DNA from: CAIXQW01 sp046049675
GTDB lineage: Bacteria; Bacteroidota; Bacteroidia; Chitinophagales; Chitinophagaceae
Direction: 5' to 3'
NCBI GenBank assembly: GCA_046049675.1
Contig: JBJORA010000018.1
Span: 1 to 64,000, forward strand
DNA: 64,000 bases
In this document: positions 1 through 8,971 of the stretch, piece after piece
Numbering within the stretch: the stretch's first letter is position 1
How the letters are laid out: each line of letters starts with the position of its first letter
Notes under the pieces: model-generated
Database searches by the model: none
What the model was told of the DNA's origin: nothing
The model's input: only the letters and a program-made list of their open reading frames with translations
Translations under genes and position numbers: made by a program

Positions 1-36
1 CTTCTTGTCACTATACTCAATATTTAGGTCAACCAT
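1..36 (-). CDS. possible N-terminal end of a gene cut by the left edge
   Basis: An ATG on the minus strand at 36-34 opens a frame of 12 codons (MVDLNIEYSDKK) that runs off the window without a stop. That is all that can be seen, so neither function nor even coding status is secure. It is listed because the frame is open to the edge and would be downstream of, and co-directional with, the lipoprotein gene that ends at 192. Confidence 0.25.
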   Translation of the reverse strand, partial: MVDLNIEYSDKK

Positions 37-122
37 TTTGGTGATATAGCTAGTATAAAGCAAAGCTAATAAAATCAACCGTTTACACAAATACTAATAT
101 CTCTAATGCATAATTCAGGTTT

Positions 123-162
123 AACCGCTGAGATCGCAAAGTTTTTCGGAGAGTACGCAGAG
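123..162. repeat. short degenerate CGCAAAG/CGCAGAG-type direct repeat
   Basis: Between the left-edge frame and the lipoprotein gene, a 40-base stretch repeats a loose 9-12 base motif (CCGCTGAG, CGCAAAG, CGGAGAG, CGCAGAG). The unit is degenerate and no dyad is present. Similar 'CGCAAAG' strings are common between genes in environmental bacteria, but no function can be read from the sequence. Confidence 0.3.
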
Positions 163-191
163 CAGCATAGGTAATAGTGTATGAATTTTTG

Positions 192-911
192 CTAATTGTC
201 GGTATATACCTCGACAGGGTCGTAGTTGATAAACATCTCAAAACCACCGCTGCTATCAATTACATCTGTAATAATTTTTCTGTCTCCTGACTTGTCAATT
301 ACTTCCGCAACAATTCTACCGTCGCGCTGGTCAACACTGGCAAATTCAATCAAACTGTCGCCTTGCAGCCTTAGGAAACACGTAGTTTGCCCGCCAGTAA
401 GGATAAACGAATTGATACACTTGAGCTTCGGATTTACTGTTAGGTTGGGATAACTTTCTGAGTTCTTTATCCAAATTAGTCTATTACTTTCTTTTGAATA
501 TAGCAGCAAGGTTTGAATATTATTTCCTCCTCGGTTAGCCATTCCAGAAGTAAATACGACGTCGTTAAATCCGTCGCCGTTAAAGTCTTTAATGCACGCA
601 TTAATGTCATTGATTAGCACTGCATTTGTGATTACAGTATCAACAGCTACCCACTTGCTACCAGATTGCACGTATAGCAAAACAATGGCATTCGTACTCA
701 CAGTGTCATGAACTTTGTAAATCTCAAGTTTGTGCCTTTTCTTTTGCCCAAAACTTAGCGAGTCAACGAAATGCTCTATTGTATCCTTGCCAATAACCTT
801 AATGGTATCTTTGCGCTGCTTTAAACGCGCCCTTGAATTAGATTGACAGCTAACAATAAAGAAAATATGAAGTAGAAGAAGCGGCTTTATGAATTTTAGT
901 ACGGCAGTCAT
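192..911 (-). CDS. exported lipoprotein with FG-GAP/EF-hand-like motif, function unknown
   Basis: The frame could begin at 950, but the Met at 911 is preferred because it places a lipoprotein signal peptide at the very N-terminus: basic start, hydrophobic core, then FFIVSC with Cys22 as the lipidation site. The 239-residue mature-type protein has the calcium-loop-like motif DFNGDGFNDVVF near its middle, as in FG-GAP/integrin-like or XAC2610-type beta-propeller fragments. The rest is beta-rich with no recognised catalytic motif. It probably sits in the periplasm or on the outer membrane. It is separated from lpxD by about 56 bases on the same strand. Secretion is well supported; function is unknown. 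Confidence 0.7.
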   Translation of the reverse strand: MTAVLKFIKPLLLLHIFFIVSCQSNSRARLKQRKDTIKVIGKDTIEHFVDSLSFGQKKRHKLEIYKVHDTVSTNAIVLLYVQSGSKWVAVDTVITNAVLINDINACIKDFNGDGFNDVVFTSGMANRGGNNIQTLLLYSKESNRLIWIKNSESYPNLTVNPKLKCINSFILTGGQTTCFLRLQGDSLIEFASVDQRDGRIVAEVIDKSGDRKIITDVIDSSGGFEMFINYDPVEVYTDN

Positions 912-967
912 GTTTTGCCAATTATTACCTTTAGTGTCGCAAACAGCCAATAGTCACAGGAAAAGTG

Positions 968-1912
968 TTACTCGCCACCAATACGCTTCCAAATTTCTGG
1001 AATGCGCTTAACCCATACAAGTTCTTCCATTTTTTCTTTGGACTCTTGTACAGGAATACCAAACCATACTTTACCGCCTGGTAAACTTTTTGGCACGCCG
1101 CTTTTAGCCAGTATCACAGTATTGTCGCCAATCGTAAGGTCTTTGCTTACACCTACCTGGCCATAGATAATAACATTGTTACCAATATTTACGGCGCCAG
1201 CAATACCAACTTGAGCAGCAAACAAACAGTTTTTGCCAATAATTGTATCGTGGCCTATATGTATATGATTATCTAGTTTAGTGCCTCGGCCAATTGTGGT
1301 ATCGCCGCTAACCCCTCTATCCACACAGCAGTTGCAGCCAATTTCTACATCGCTTTCAATAATGGCGCGGCCACATGGATGCATTTTGTCGTAACGAAGT
1401 TCGTTATTAGGGCGTGTCTTAAAGTAGAAAGCGTCGCCACCAATTACTGTATTGCTATTAATAATGACATTGTCGCCAATAATACTATCATCATAGATGC
1501 TAACGTTGGCGTGTATAATACAGTTCTTGCCAATGCGCACATTATTGCCTACAAATACATTGGGCTGTAGTATTGTGCCTTCGCCAATTACTGCGGTAGG
1601 TGCAATAGCAGCACTAGCAGCCTTAAACGGTCGGAAGTACGCACATAGTTTAATAAAAGCGCCACATGGATCGTCGCAACGTAACAGTGCTTTGCCCGGA
1701 GGACAAGTCGTTTCTTTATCTATAAGAATTATTGTTGCTGCACTGCCCAATACTTTTGCATAGTATTTTTCTAAATCAACAAACGAGATATCGCCATTTT
1801 CTACGCGATGAATTTCATTAATGCCAAGTGCTGCAATTGAATCATCTCCAATAATTGTAGCATTAACGTATTCTGCAATCCACTTAACGTCTATTGGTTT
1901 TTCAAATCTCAT
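968..1912 (-). CDS. lpxD: LpxD-family UDP-3-O-(3-hydroxyacyl)glucosamine N-acyltransferase
   Basis: The enzyme adds the N-linked hydroxyacyl chain to UDP-3-O-acyl-glucosamine in lipid A synthesis, at the cytoplasmic face of the inner membrane. A small N-terminal uridine-binding-type domain (about residues 1-100) is followed by a long run of hexapeptide repeats (IGEGTI, IGKNCI, IGDNVI, IGRGTK, IGKNCL and so on) that form a left-handed beta helix. The segment DNHIHIGHDTIIG carries the expected catalytic His. The Met at 1912 (MRFEKPIDV) is preferred to the upstream one at 1963, which would add 17 unlikely residues. At 314 residues it is a little short for LpxD. Bacteroidota often carry a second, shorter LpxD-like paralogue, and this could be that copy. 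It lies alone, without the usual lpxA/lpxC neighbours. Confidence 0.8.
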   Translation of the reverse strand: MRFEKPIDVKWIAEYVNATIIGDDSIAALGINEIHRVENGDISFVDLEKYYAKVLGSAATIILIDKETTCPPGKALLRCDDPCGAFIKLCAYFRPFKAASAAIAPTAVIGEGTILQPNVFVGNNVRIGKNCIIHANVSIYDDSIIGDNVIINSNTVIGGDAFYFKTRPNNELRYDKMHPCGRAIIESDVEIGCNCCVDRGVSGDTTIGRGTKLDNHIHIGHDTIIGKNCLFAAQVGIAGAVNIGNNVIIYGQVGVSKDLTIGDNTVILAKSGVPKSLPGGKVWFGIPVQESKEKMEELVWVKRIPEIWKRIGGE

Positions 1913-2159
1913 TCTGTGTGCTTTACAAATGTGCGTATATATTTTGGTGTAGCAATATTTCACAGCGAAAAAGTTTTAATCGAAGTGATAATACTTGTTT
2001 GCTTTTAGTGCACAAGCATGTTTGCAATGTGAACATCTCGAGCTTATATACAATGTGCTATCCACATGCTGTTGGTAACTTGAAAGTGCAAAAGCTTTAT
2101 TGAATCAAATAGTGGTTGTACTATTGCAGTGGTTATTGCTTACTAACCCATAAATTCAA

Positions 2160-2187
2160 AAACCCGGGAGTGTCTACTCTCGGGTTT
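2160..2187 (-). terminator. rho-independent terminator downstream of lspA
   Basis: A 12-base-pair stem (AAACCCGGGAGT pairing with ACTCTCGGGTTT, one G-T pair) has a 4-base loop. Read on the minus strand it is followed by TTTGAATTT. It lies in the 377-base gap between lpxD (start 1912) and lspA (stop 2290) and would end the lspA transcript. Nothing else was recognised in that gap. Confidence 0.75.
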
Positions 2188-2289
2188 CTTGTTTTAAATA
2201 CTATGTGTTTGTTGTGTAAGATTCTCACGCATTGTTATGCACTAAGCATTGCTTAGACACCTTCAAATGAATAAAGTTTAATGCTGTTT

Positions 2290-2901
2290 TTACTTCAACA
2301 ACTTGCGTTGAAAAACTAAGATGGCAATCACGCCAGTGCTAATGGCTGCATCAGCTAAGTTGAAGATAGGCCTAAAGAATTCAAAAGTCTCGCCAAAATA
2401 TGGCCGTAAGAACTGAGGCCACTGTGACTTGATCAATGGAAAGTAAAACATATCTACAACCTTTCCGTAAAAAAACTGACCATACCCCTTGCCCCATTGA
2501 GTAAAGTGGGCGACAGTATTACCACCATGCACTGGACTGTAAGAAAATATCATACCGTAAAACAAGCTATCAAGTAAATTGCCAATTGCTCCTGCAAGAA
2601 TAAGTGAACCGCAGAATATTAAACCATTATGACTCTTTTTTTGAATAAGCGAATTGATAAACCAAAAACCCCATATAGAGGCCACGAGCCTAAACAGGGT
2701 TAACACTAGTTTGAACCACTTTCCTCCAAAATGAAGACCAAATGCCATACCTTCATTTTCAATAAACGAAAGGCGTGCCCACTTAAGGCCAAGGATATTC
2801 ACTTCTTGACCCACATAGAAATGTGTCTTAATGTAGATCTTTAGTGCTTGGTCTAACAATAGTATTGCTAGTACCACTAGTACAACGTGCTTAAACTTCA
2901 C
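2290..2901 (-). CDS. lspA: lipoprotein signal peptidase (signal peptidase II)
   Basis: LspA cleaves the signal peptide from diacylglyceryl-prolipoproteins in the inner membrane. The 203-residue sequence has four hydrophobic segments and both aspartyl-protease boxes: GNLLDSLFYG at about residues 106-115 and NLADAAISTG near residues 180-190, each with a catalytic Asp. It is longer than the ~160-residue E. coli enzyme, because of a loop after the first Asp box that is usual in Bacteroidota. It follows murF-alr on the same strand after 93 bases and ends before the terminator at 2160-2187. Several lipoproteins in this window would be its substrates. Confidence 0.93.
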   Translation of the reverse strand: MKFKHVVLVVLAILLLDQALKIYIKTHFYVGQEVNILGLKWARLSFIENEGMAFGLHFGGKWFKLVLTLFRLVASIWGFWFINSLIQKKSHNGLIFCGSLILAGAIGNLLDSLFYGMIFSYSPVHGGNTVAHFTQWGKGYGQFFYGKVVDMFYFPLIKSQWPQFLRPYFGETFEFFRPIFNLADAAISTGVIAILVFQRKLLK

Positions 2902-2994
2902 TTTAATAAATTAAGTGGCAAAAGTAGCGCATGCCAGTTAAACAACAGTCTAAAATGTATTTGTAAATGCAAGAGTTTAGCAAAGCCTTATGCT

Positions 2995-5475
2995 TTATTC
3001 CTCGTAAAATACACGTTTTACGCGTGTGCTAATGTCGGTCATCACCTCATAAGCAATTGTATTACTCATATTGGCAAAGTCTACAATAGGTAGTTCTGGG
3101 CCAAATACGATAACCTCGTCGCCTTCTTTAGCTTTGGCAATGTCTGTAACATCTAGCATACACATATCCATACATACGTTGCCAATGATAGGTGCAAGTT
3201 TTCCGTGTAGCCACATTTTACCTTTGCCATTACTAAGGGCACGACTTACACCATCGGCATAACCGATGCATACTGTCGCAACCCTACTAGCGCGCGTCAA
3301 TTTGCCTTTGCGATTATAGCCAACCGTTTCACCTTTCTCAAGTGTTTTGATTTGTGCGATGCTTGTTTTTAGTCGGCCAACATGCTTAATCTTTTTACCC
3401 AATAAACCGCTATAGTCTACACCATACAAGCCTACACCAAGGCGCACCATATTATAGTGCAGATGTTTGTGTCGTACAATACCGCTTGTATTGCATACAT
3501 GCTTGTAATAGTCGTAATTAATATGTTTGTTGATTAGCGCAATGCTTTTATCAAAAATCTTTGCTTGGTTTTGTGTGTACTTATCTAATGCTGGATCATC
3601 ACTTGCCGCCAAATGGCTAAACACGCTTTGTAATTTTACTTGTGGATGCTGTAAAATAAAGTCTATAGCTTCTTGCAACTCGGTATACAAAAAGCCAAGC
3701 CTATGCATGCCTGTGTCTATCTTTAAATGAATTGGAAATTGCGACACATCGTTTTCTACACATGCATCTACAAACTTTCTAAGCGTAGCCATATTATAGA
3801 TTTCTGGCTCAAGCTTATAAGTAATCATGGCATCGTATGCACCACTATCTGGGTTCATCACCATAATAGGTATGTTAATACCATTGTTGCGTAGCATCAC
3901 ACCTTCGTCAGCATAAGCCACGCCAAGGTAGTCGGCACCTAAGAATTGTAGTTTGCTCGCAATTTCAAAGCCGCCATTGCCGTAGCTAAATGCTTTTACC
4001 ATGGCCATAATGGCTACATCTTTTTTTACAAGTCGTTCGTAGGTCGCATAGTTTTCGGCAAGTGCATTGAGATTAACCTCAAGTACGGTTTGATGTATTT
4101 TTTCCTCGAGGGCAAGACTTATTTGCTCAAACTGAAATACACGTGCCCCTTTTAGCAAAATGTTTTCGTTGCTAAATTGATGCAGATTGATGTGCTCTAA
4201 AAACTGATGCGTAGTAGGGTAGAAAAAGCAAGTGATATTACTTAATTTATCAAATACTTGACGCACGCTGCTTATCGCTTCGCCAATGCCAATAAACTTT
4301 GTTATGCCTTTTTCCGCAATAAGTTCAGCAACTTCGTAATACAAACTCATATTACTCTTCTTGCTTTGCAGAATATCTGAGAGTATAAGCGTATAGTTGT
4401 TGTTTTGCTTTTGTTGCAATAAAAAGTCTAAGGCTATATGCAAAGCGCCGATATCACTATTATAGCTATCATTGATAAGTAGTGAACCATTAATCGCTTT
4501 CTTCAGTTCTAGCCTCATGGCTACTGGCGTAAGCGTAAGCATTCTGCTAGCAATTTCATTATTGCTTAAGCCTAGTGCAAGGCTTGCAAGCCAAGTATGC
4601 ATAGCATTTTCTATGCTTGCCGAATCGCTAAACGGTATAATGACGCTAAGGTTTTTGTTCTTATACTTAGCAGTAATACTTGTGCGTTCTGCTGTGCTAT
4701 CTATTTTTTTGATAAGTAGGGTAGCGCTTTTGTGCGTGCCCCAAGTCAATAAGTCGCAATGAATTAATTTGCTTTTTTGCGCCTTCTTTATTTCGTTGGC
4801 AAGTAAGCTATTGTCTGCATTATAAATAAGTGTTTCGCAGTGATAGAAGAGTTTGAGTTTCTCTTGTATTTTTTCTTCGCTAGTGCTAAAGTTTTCGCTG
4901 TGTGCGTCACCAATATTGGTAAAGATGCCAATGCTTGGTCTAATCATATTAGCCAAGTGATGCATTTCTTGCGGCTCACTAATGCCGGCTTCAAAAATAC
5001 CAAGGCTATGGTCGGGTTGCATATCCCATACACTTAGTGCTACGCCTACTTGACTATTATAGCTTTTAGGATTGCGTACTACATGGAAGTGACCATCAGT
5101 GATATGGTAGAGCCATTCTTTTACAATGGTTTTGCCGTTACTACCTGTAATACCAACAACTGGATAGTTGTATTTGTTGCGATTAGCGGCAACAAGTTGT
5201 TGCAAGGCACGCAGGGTATTGCCAACCTGTACAAAACTCGCCTCTGGAAACTGAGTAGCTGCAACGGTATCACTGATAAGAAAACTGCGTACACCTTTTT
5301 GATATGCATCTGCAATATAACGGTGACCATCGTCTTTGTCTGTAACGATACATATAAATAATGCGCTTTGTGCAAAAGCAACTTTACGGCTATCAATCAC
5401 CAAAGTATCTACGTGGTAGTTGGCCTTGTTGATAATGTTTCCGTGGGTGATATTAGCAATATCTTGTAAAAGCAT
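2995..5475 (-). CDS. murF-alr: bifunctional MurF / alanine racemase fusion
   Basis: The 826-residue protein fuses two peptidoglycan-precursor enzymes. The N-terminal half is MurF (UDP-MurNAc-tripeptide:D-Ala-D-Ala ligase): ATP loop GITGSNGKT near residues 107-115 and substrate motif NDSYNSD near residue 340. The C-terminal half, from about residue 460, is a PLP-dependent alanine racemase. Its lysine lies in MAMVKAFSYGNGG near residue 490, with GYNRKGK and IGYADGVSR near the catalytic Tyr. The racemase supplies D-Ala, used by Ddl to make the dipeptide that MurF ligates. This fusion is established in Bacteroidota, so it is a lineage marker here. Both active sites look intact. The next gene upstream is terC, 45 bases away on the same strand. 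Confidence 0.95.
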   Translation of the reverse strand: MLLQDIANITHGNIINKANYHVDTLVIDSRKVAFAQSALFICIVTDKDDGHRYIADAYQKGVRSFLISDTVAATQFPEASFVQVGNTLRALQQLVAANRNKYNYPVVGITGSNGKTIVKEWLYHITDGHFHVVRNPKSYNSQVGVALSVWDMQPDHSLGIFEAGISEPQEMHHLANMIRPSIGIFTNIGDAHSENFSTSEEKIQEKLKLFYHCETLIYNADNSLLANEIKKAQKSKLIHCDLLTWGTHKSATLLIKKIDSTAERTSITAKYKNKNLSVIIPFSDSASIENAMHTWLASLALGLSNNEIASRMLTLTPVAMRLELKKAINGSLLINDSYNSDIGALHIALDFLLQQKQNNNYTLILSDILQSKKSNMSLYYEVAELIAEKGITKFIGIGEAISSVRQVFDKLSNITCFFYPTTHQFLEHINLHQFSNENILLKGARVFQFEQISLALEEKIHQTVLEVNLNALAENYATYERLVKKDVAIMAMVKAFSYGNGGFEIASKLQFLGADYLGVAYADEGVMLRNNGINIPIMVMNPDSGAYDAMITYKLEPEIYNMATLRKFVDACVENDVSQFPIHLKIDTGMHRLGFLYTELQEAIDFILQHPQVKLQSVFSHLAASDDPALDKYTQNQAKIFDKSIALINKHINYDYYKHVCNTSGIVRHKHLHYNMVRLGVGLYGVDYSGLLGKKIKHVGRLKTSIAQIKTLEKGETVGYNRKGKLTRASRVATVCIGYADGVSRALSNGKGKMWLHGKLAPIIGNVCMDMCMLDVTDIAKAKEGDEVIVFGPELPIVDFANMSNTIAYEVMTDISTRVKRVFYEE

Positions 5476-5520
5476 GTGGCAATGCGTAAAAGTACAAAAA
5501 TTACTTGCACAGCATGCTAC

Positions 5521-6462
5521 TTATTCGTCCTCGGAATCGATAGGGTTATAAAAATAACTGATGAGCATGCTCGTAGCCAAACATGTGGTAATAAATAGCA
5601 GGCTCACCCACTCTGGAATATGAATATGAAAAATGCTAAGTATTAGTTTAATGCCAATAAACACAAGTACACATGCAATACCTTGCTGCAAATAGTCGAA
5701 TTTGTCGGCTGCAGAACGCAACACAAAAAACAGCGGCCTTAGGCCTAAGATGGCAAATACATTGCTGCTAAATACAATTAACTTATCCTGACTAATTGAA
5801 AGCACGGCAGGAATACTATCTACAGCAAACATTATATCTGTAAATGCTAGCAGCACCACCGCAAGAAAAATGCGCGTAAAGTACTTCTTGCCATTGTGTA
5901 TCGTAGTAAATGTTGTATCGCTTTCGTTGTAATGAACGCGCAGGTTTTTCTGAAGAAACTTTGCTAGTTTGCTTTGGCTTACGTCTTCTTCGTGCTCGTC
6001 TTCTTTCTTAAAGAATAACTTTAGTCCACTATATATAAGAATGCCGCCAAAAATATAGAGTATCCAATTGAAGCGCGCTATGAGTTCTATGCCTGCAACA
6101 ATAAAGCCCAAGCGCAACACGATAGCCATTAACACACCTATCAATAATAATTTACCAAGCTCCGATTCTTTGATTTTGAAGCTAGTAAAAAGCATGATAA
6201 AAACAAAAATATTATCTATACTAAGACTTTCCTCTACCAAGTAAGCACTAACGTAAGTGGTAAAGGTTGTAGCATTTTTTCCAAACTCGAAGTATAGAAA
6301 CACACCATAAAGCATAGCTAATACAAACCATGCAACAAATTGCTTTAATGCAGATTTCACCGACATGATACCGCCATTTTGCCGCATGGCAATAAAGTCG
6401 GCCATTACAGAAACACACAACGCAATGGTGAATACGATATAACTAATTAGTGTGCTGCTCAT
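5521..6462 (-). CDS. TerC family integral membrane protein
   Basis: The 313-residue protein has about nine hydrophobic segments and the TerC signatures: SLSIDNIFVF near residues 80-90 and FTDIMFAVDSIPA near residue 210, whose acidic residues lie in membrane helices. A charged loop (KKEDEHEEDVSQ) separates the halves. TerC proteins are associated with tellurite resistance, and members of the wider family export Mn2+ or aid metallation of exported enzymes. Which substrate applies here cannot be read. It starts nine bases after pheT ends, so the two are probably co-transcribed. Confidence 0.9.
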   Translation of the reverse strand: MSSTLISYIVFTIALCVSVMADFIAMRQNGGIMSVKSALKQFVAWFVLAMLYGVFLYFEFGKNATTFTTYVSAYLVEESLSIDNIFVFIMLFTSFKIKESELGKLLLIGVLMAIVLRLGFIVAGIELIARFNWILYIFGGILIYSGLKLFFKKEDEHEEDVSQSKLAKFLQKNLRVHYNESDTTFTTIHNGKKYFTRIFLAVVLLAFTDIMFAVDSIPAVLSISQDKLIVFSSNVFAILGLRPLFFVLRSAADKFDYLQQGIACVLVFIGIKLILSIFHIHIPEWVSLLFITTCLATSMLISYFYNPIDSEDE

Positions 6463-6471
6463 GTATATGAA

Positions 6472-8877
6472 TTAGCTGCGAACACTGGCTCCAACAGCTT
6501 TTTCTAAGTTGCTGCGAATCTTTTGCATTTCGCTATCTATTTCTGCATCAGTTAAAGTACGATCAGGGTGCGCAAACGTAAAACTAACGGCAATGCTCTT
6601 TTTGCCAGCACCAAGCTTGTCGCTTTCAAAAACGTCAAACACATTGGTGCTACTGAGTAAGCTACTGTTGGCACTAGTAATGCAATTGTTGATAGCATCG
6701 TAAGCTGTACTCGCATCTACTACCAAGGCTAAATCTCTGCGTACGCTTTGATGTTTGCTTACTGGCGTAAACTTTACCGCACCTGTACCTACCGCGTCCA
6801 CAATAGCTTTCCAATCAAGATAAATATGCCAAACGGCTTGCTTGATGTCAAACTGCTTTAGTTTATCGGCGCCAATTGCAGAAATGCCACCAATGGTTTG
6901 TTTCTTTTGTTTGATGGCAATACTTCCGTCTTCATTATAACTATAAGTAAAGTTCAAACCAACACGATTTGCCAATGCTTCTAGCGCTGTTTTGCAAGTA
7001 TATACATCTATGGCTGCATCTGTATTGCGCCAATGCTCGCCTTGCTGCTTACCGCTTAAGTACATGTGTAATTGAGGCTGCTCTATGTATTTGCCATTCA
7101 CCTCAAAGTAAATTTTTCCTACTTCAAATAGCAATAAATCGCTGTTCTTTCGATTCAGATTATAGCTAATGACTTGCAAGCCACTTTCTACCATGCTTGG
7201 TCGCATACAATCTAGCTCTGCGCTTAAGCTATTAAGCATGCGCACTAGTTTTGTTTCGTTAGGGTAGAAGGCACTATTGCTAATACTGTTTGTAAATAGC
7301 TCGTTGAAGCCTAAATTATTTAAACACGTAGCTACTTTTTCTAAAGCTTTGCGTTGATTGTTATTGCTAGCATTTTGCCCAAGGCCAAAACTAATCTTGC
7401 CAGTAAAAGGCACATTATCTAAGCCATCTATACGCATAATTTCTTCTACGATATCTGCTGGTAGGCTAATATCGGGCTTTGCATAAGGCACAATAAGTTC
7501 GAGGTGCTCATCACTTTCTTTAGTGATAGCAAAGCAAAGGTGCAGTAAAATATTTCTAATTTTTTCTTTGCTATAATTAGCGCCGCTTAAGCGATTGATA
7601 TACTCGTAACTAACGCTAACCGTATTTGTTGCCAAAGGTGTTGGATAGATATCTGTAACTGCAGAATCAACTTTTGCATTACAGATCTCGCATAGGAGAC
7701 TTACTGCGCGCTCTAAGGCATAACGCGATTGACTTACATCTACACCTTTTTCAAAACGAATAGCCGCTTCTGTGCGCAGGCCATGGTGCATGCTCGTTTT
7801 ACGAATCGCATCCGGAGCAAACCATGCGCTTTCAAGGAATATGCTTGTAGTAGCATCGTTGACACCACTTTTTTCGCCACCAAATACACCTGCAATACAC
7901 ATGCCGTTGTTGGCATTTGCGATAAGTAAGTCGTTTGTCTGCAATTTCTTTTCTGTACCATCCAAGCAAGTAAATAGCTCGTCTTGCGCTGCACTGCGTA
8001 CGATCACCTTGTTGCCTTCTATTGCAGCTTTATCAAAAGCATGCAATGGTTGACCCGTTTCGTGCAATACGTAGTTAGTAATATCTACCACATTGTTGAT
8101 ACTGCGTACACCAATAGTTGCAAGGCGCTCGCGCAACCACTCTGGGCTTGGTGCAACTTTTATATTACTTAGTTCTACACCGAGGTAGCGTTTGCAATGC
8201 TTGTTATTTTGAATATCTATTGCAATACTACCAGTAGCAGTATTAGTCGTATAATTTGTAGCTGGTACTATTTGTGTGTAAGGCTTATTGTTTTTATTGC
8301 TCAAATATGCGCACACATCTTTTGCTACGCCCATATGGCTCATTGCATCCATTCGATTTGGCGTTAGGCCAATTTCTATGGTATAATCTGCTTCTGGTAT
8401 GTTGTAAAATGCTGCTGCACTTGTGCCAGGCTCTACTGTGTCTGTTATAACAATGATGCCGTCATGACTTTGCCCAAGACCAATTTCGTCTTCGGCGCAA
8501 ATCATGCCCTCGCTTACTTCGCCACGAATTTTTGCTTTTTTAATTTCAAATGGCTCGCCTTCTGTAGGATGAATAGTAGTGCCGACAGTAGCAACCACCA
8601 CTGTTTGACCAGCTGCAACATTTGGTGCACCGCATACAATAGGCAGCACGGTATTGTTACCTACATCAACTGTTGTAACTCGAAGCTTGTCTGCATTGCT
8701 GTGCTGCTCGCATGTAAGCACTTTGCCTATCACGAGGCCTTGCAAGCCACCAGGAATTTTACTACTGCTTTCTATGCTGTCTACTTCTAAGCCAATACTT
8801 GTAAGTATTGTACTCAACTCTTCTAAACTTACTTGCTCTGGCAACAAACTATTGAGCCACTGGTATGATAACTTCAT
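6472..8877 (-). CDS. pheT: phenylalanine-tRNA ligase beta subunit
   Basis: The beta subunit of the heterotetrameric PheRS. The 801 residues match the usual ~800. In order they show an N-terminal MKLSYQWLN segment, a tRNA-binding (EMAP-like) domain at about 40-150, B3/B4 editing domain (NNVVDITNYV, HAFD) at 210-370, B5 domain at 400-480, a synthetase-like core, and a C-terminal anticodon-binding FDX-ACB domain (KHQSVRRDLALVVD onward, ~700-800). The alpha subunit gene pheS is not in the window, which is common in this phylum. Flanked by rseP upstream (94 bases) and terC downstream (9 bases), same strand. Confidence 0.95.
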   Translation of the reverse strand: MKLSYQWLNSLLPEQVSLEELSTILTSIGLEVDSIESSSKIPGGLQGLVIGKVLTCEQHSNADKLRVTTVDVGNNTVLPIVCGAPNVAAGQTVVVATVGTTIHPTEGEPFEIKKAKIRGEVSEGMICAEDEIGLGQSHDGIIVITDTVEPGTSAAAFYNIPEADYTIEIGLTPNRMDAMSHMGVAKDVCAYLSNKNNKPYTQIVPATNYTTNTATGSIAIDIQNNKHCKRYLGVELSNIKVAPSPEWLRERLATIGVRSINNVVDITNYVLHETGQPLHAFDKAAIEGNKVIVRSAAQDELFTCLDGTEKKLQTNDLLIANANNGMCIAGVFGGEKSGVNDATTSIFLESAWFAPDAIRKTSMHHGLRTEAAIRFEKGVDVSQSRYALERAVSLLCEICNAKVDSAVTDIYPTPLATNTVSVSYEYINRLSGANYSKEKIRNILLHLCFAITKESDEHLELIVPYAKPDISLPADIVEEIMRIDGLDNVPFTGKISFGLGQNASNNNQRKALEKVATCLNNLGFNELFTNSISNSAFYPNETKLVRMLNSLSAELDCMRPSMVESGLQVISYNLNRKNSDLLLFEVGKIYFEVNGKYIEQPQLHMYLSGKQQGEHWRNTDAAIDVYTCKTALEALANRVGLNFTYSYNEDGSIAIKQKKQTIGGISAIGADKLKQFDIKQAVWHIYLDWKAIVDAVGTGAVKFTPVSKHQSVRRDLALVVDASTAYDAINNCITSANSSLLSSTNVFDVFESDKLGAGKKSIAVSFTFAHPDRTLTDAEIDSEMQKIRSNLEKAVGASVRS

Positions 8878-8971
8878 TGAAAATGCGAAGTGGTGTAATT
8901 AAAAATTAGTGTATGCAAATGTAAGCCCTTATTGGACTTATGCCGCATAAATAGCGTATGAGAGTGATGCC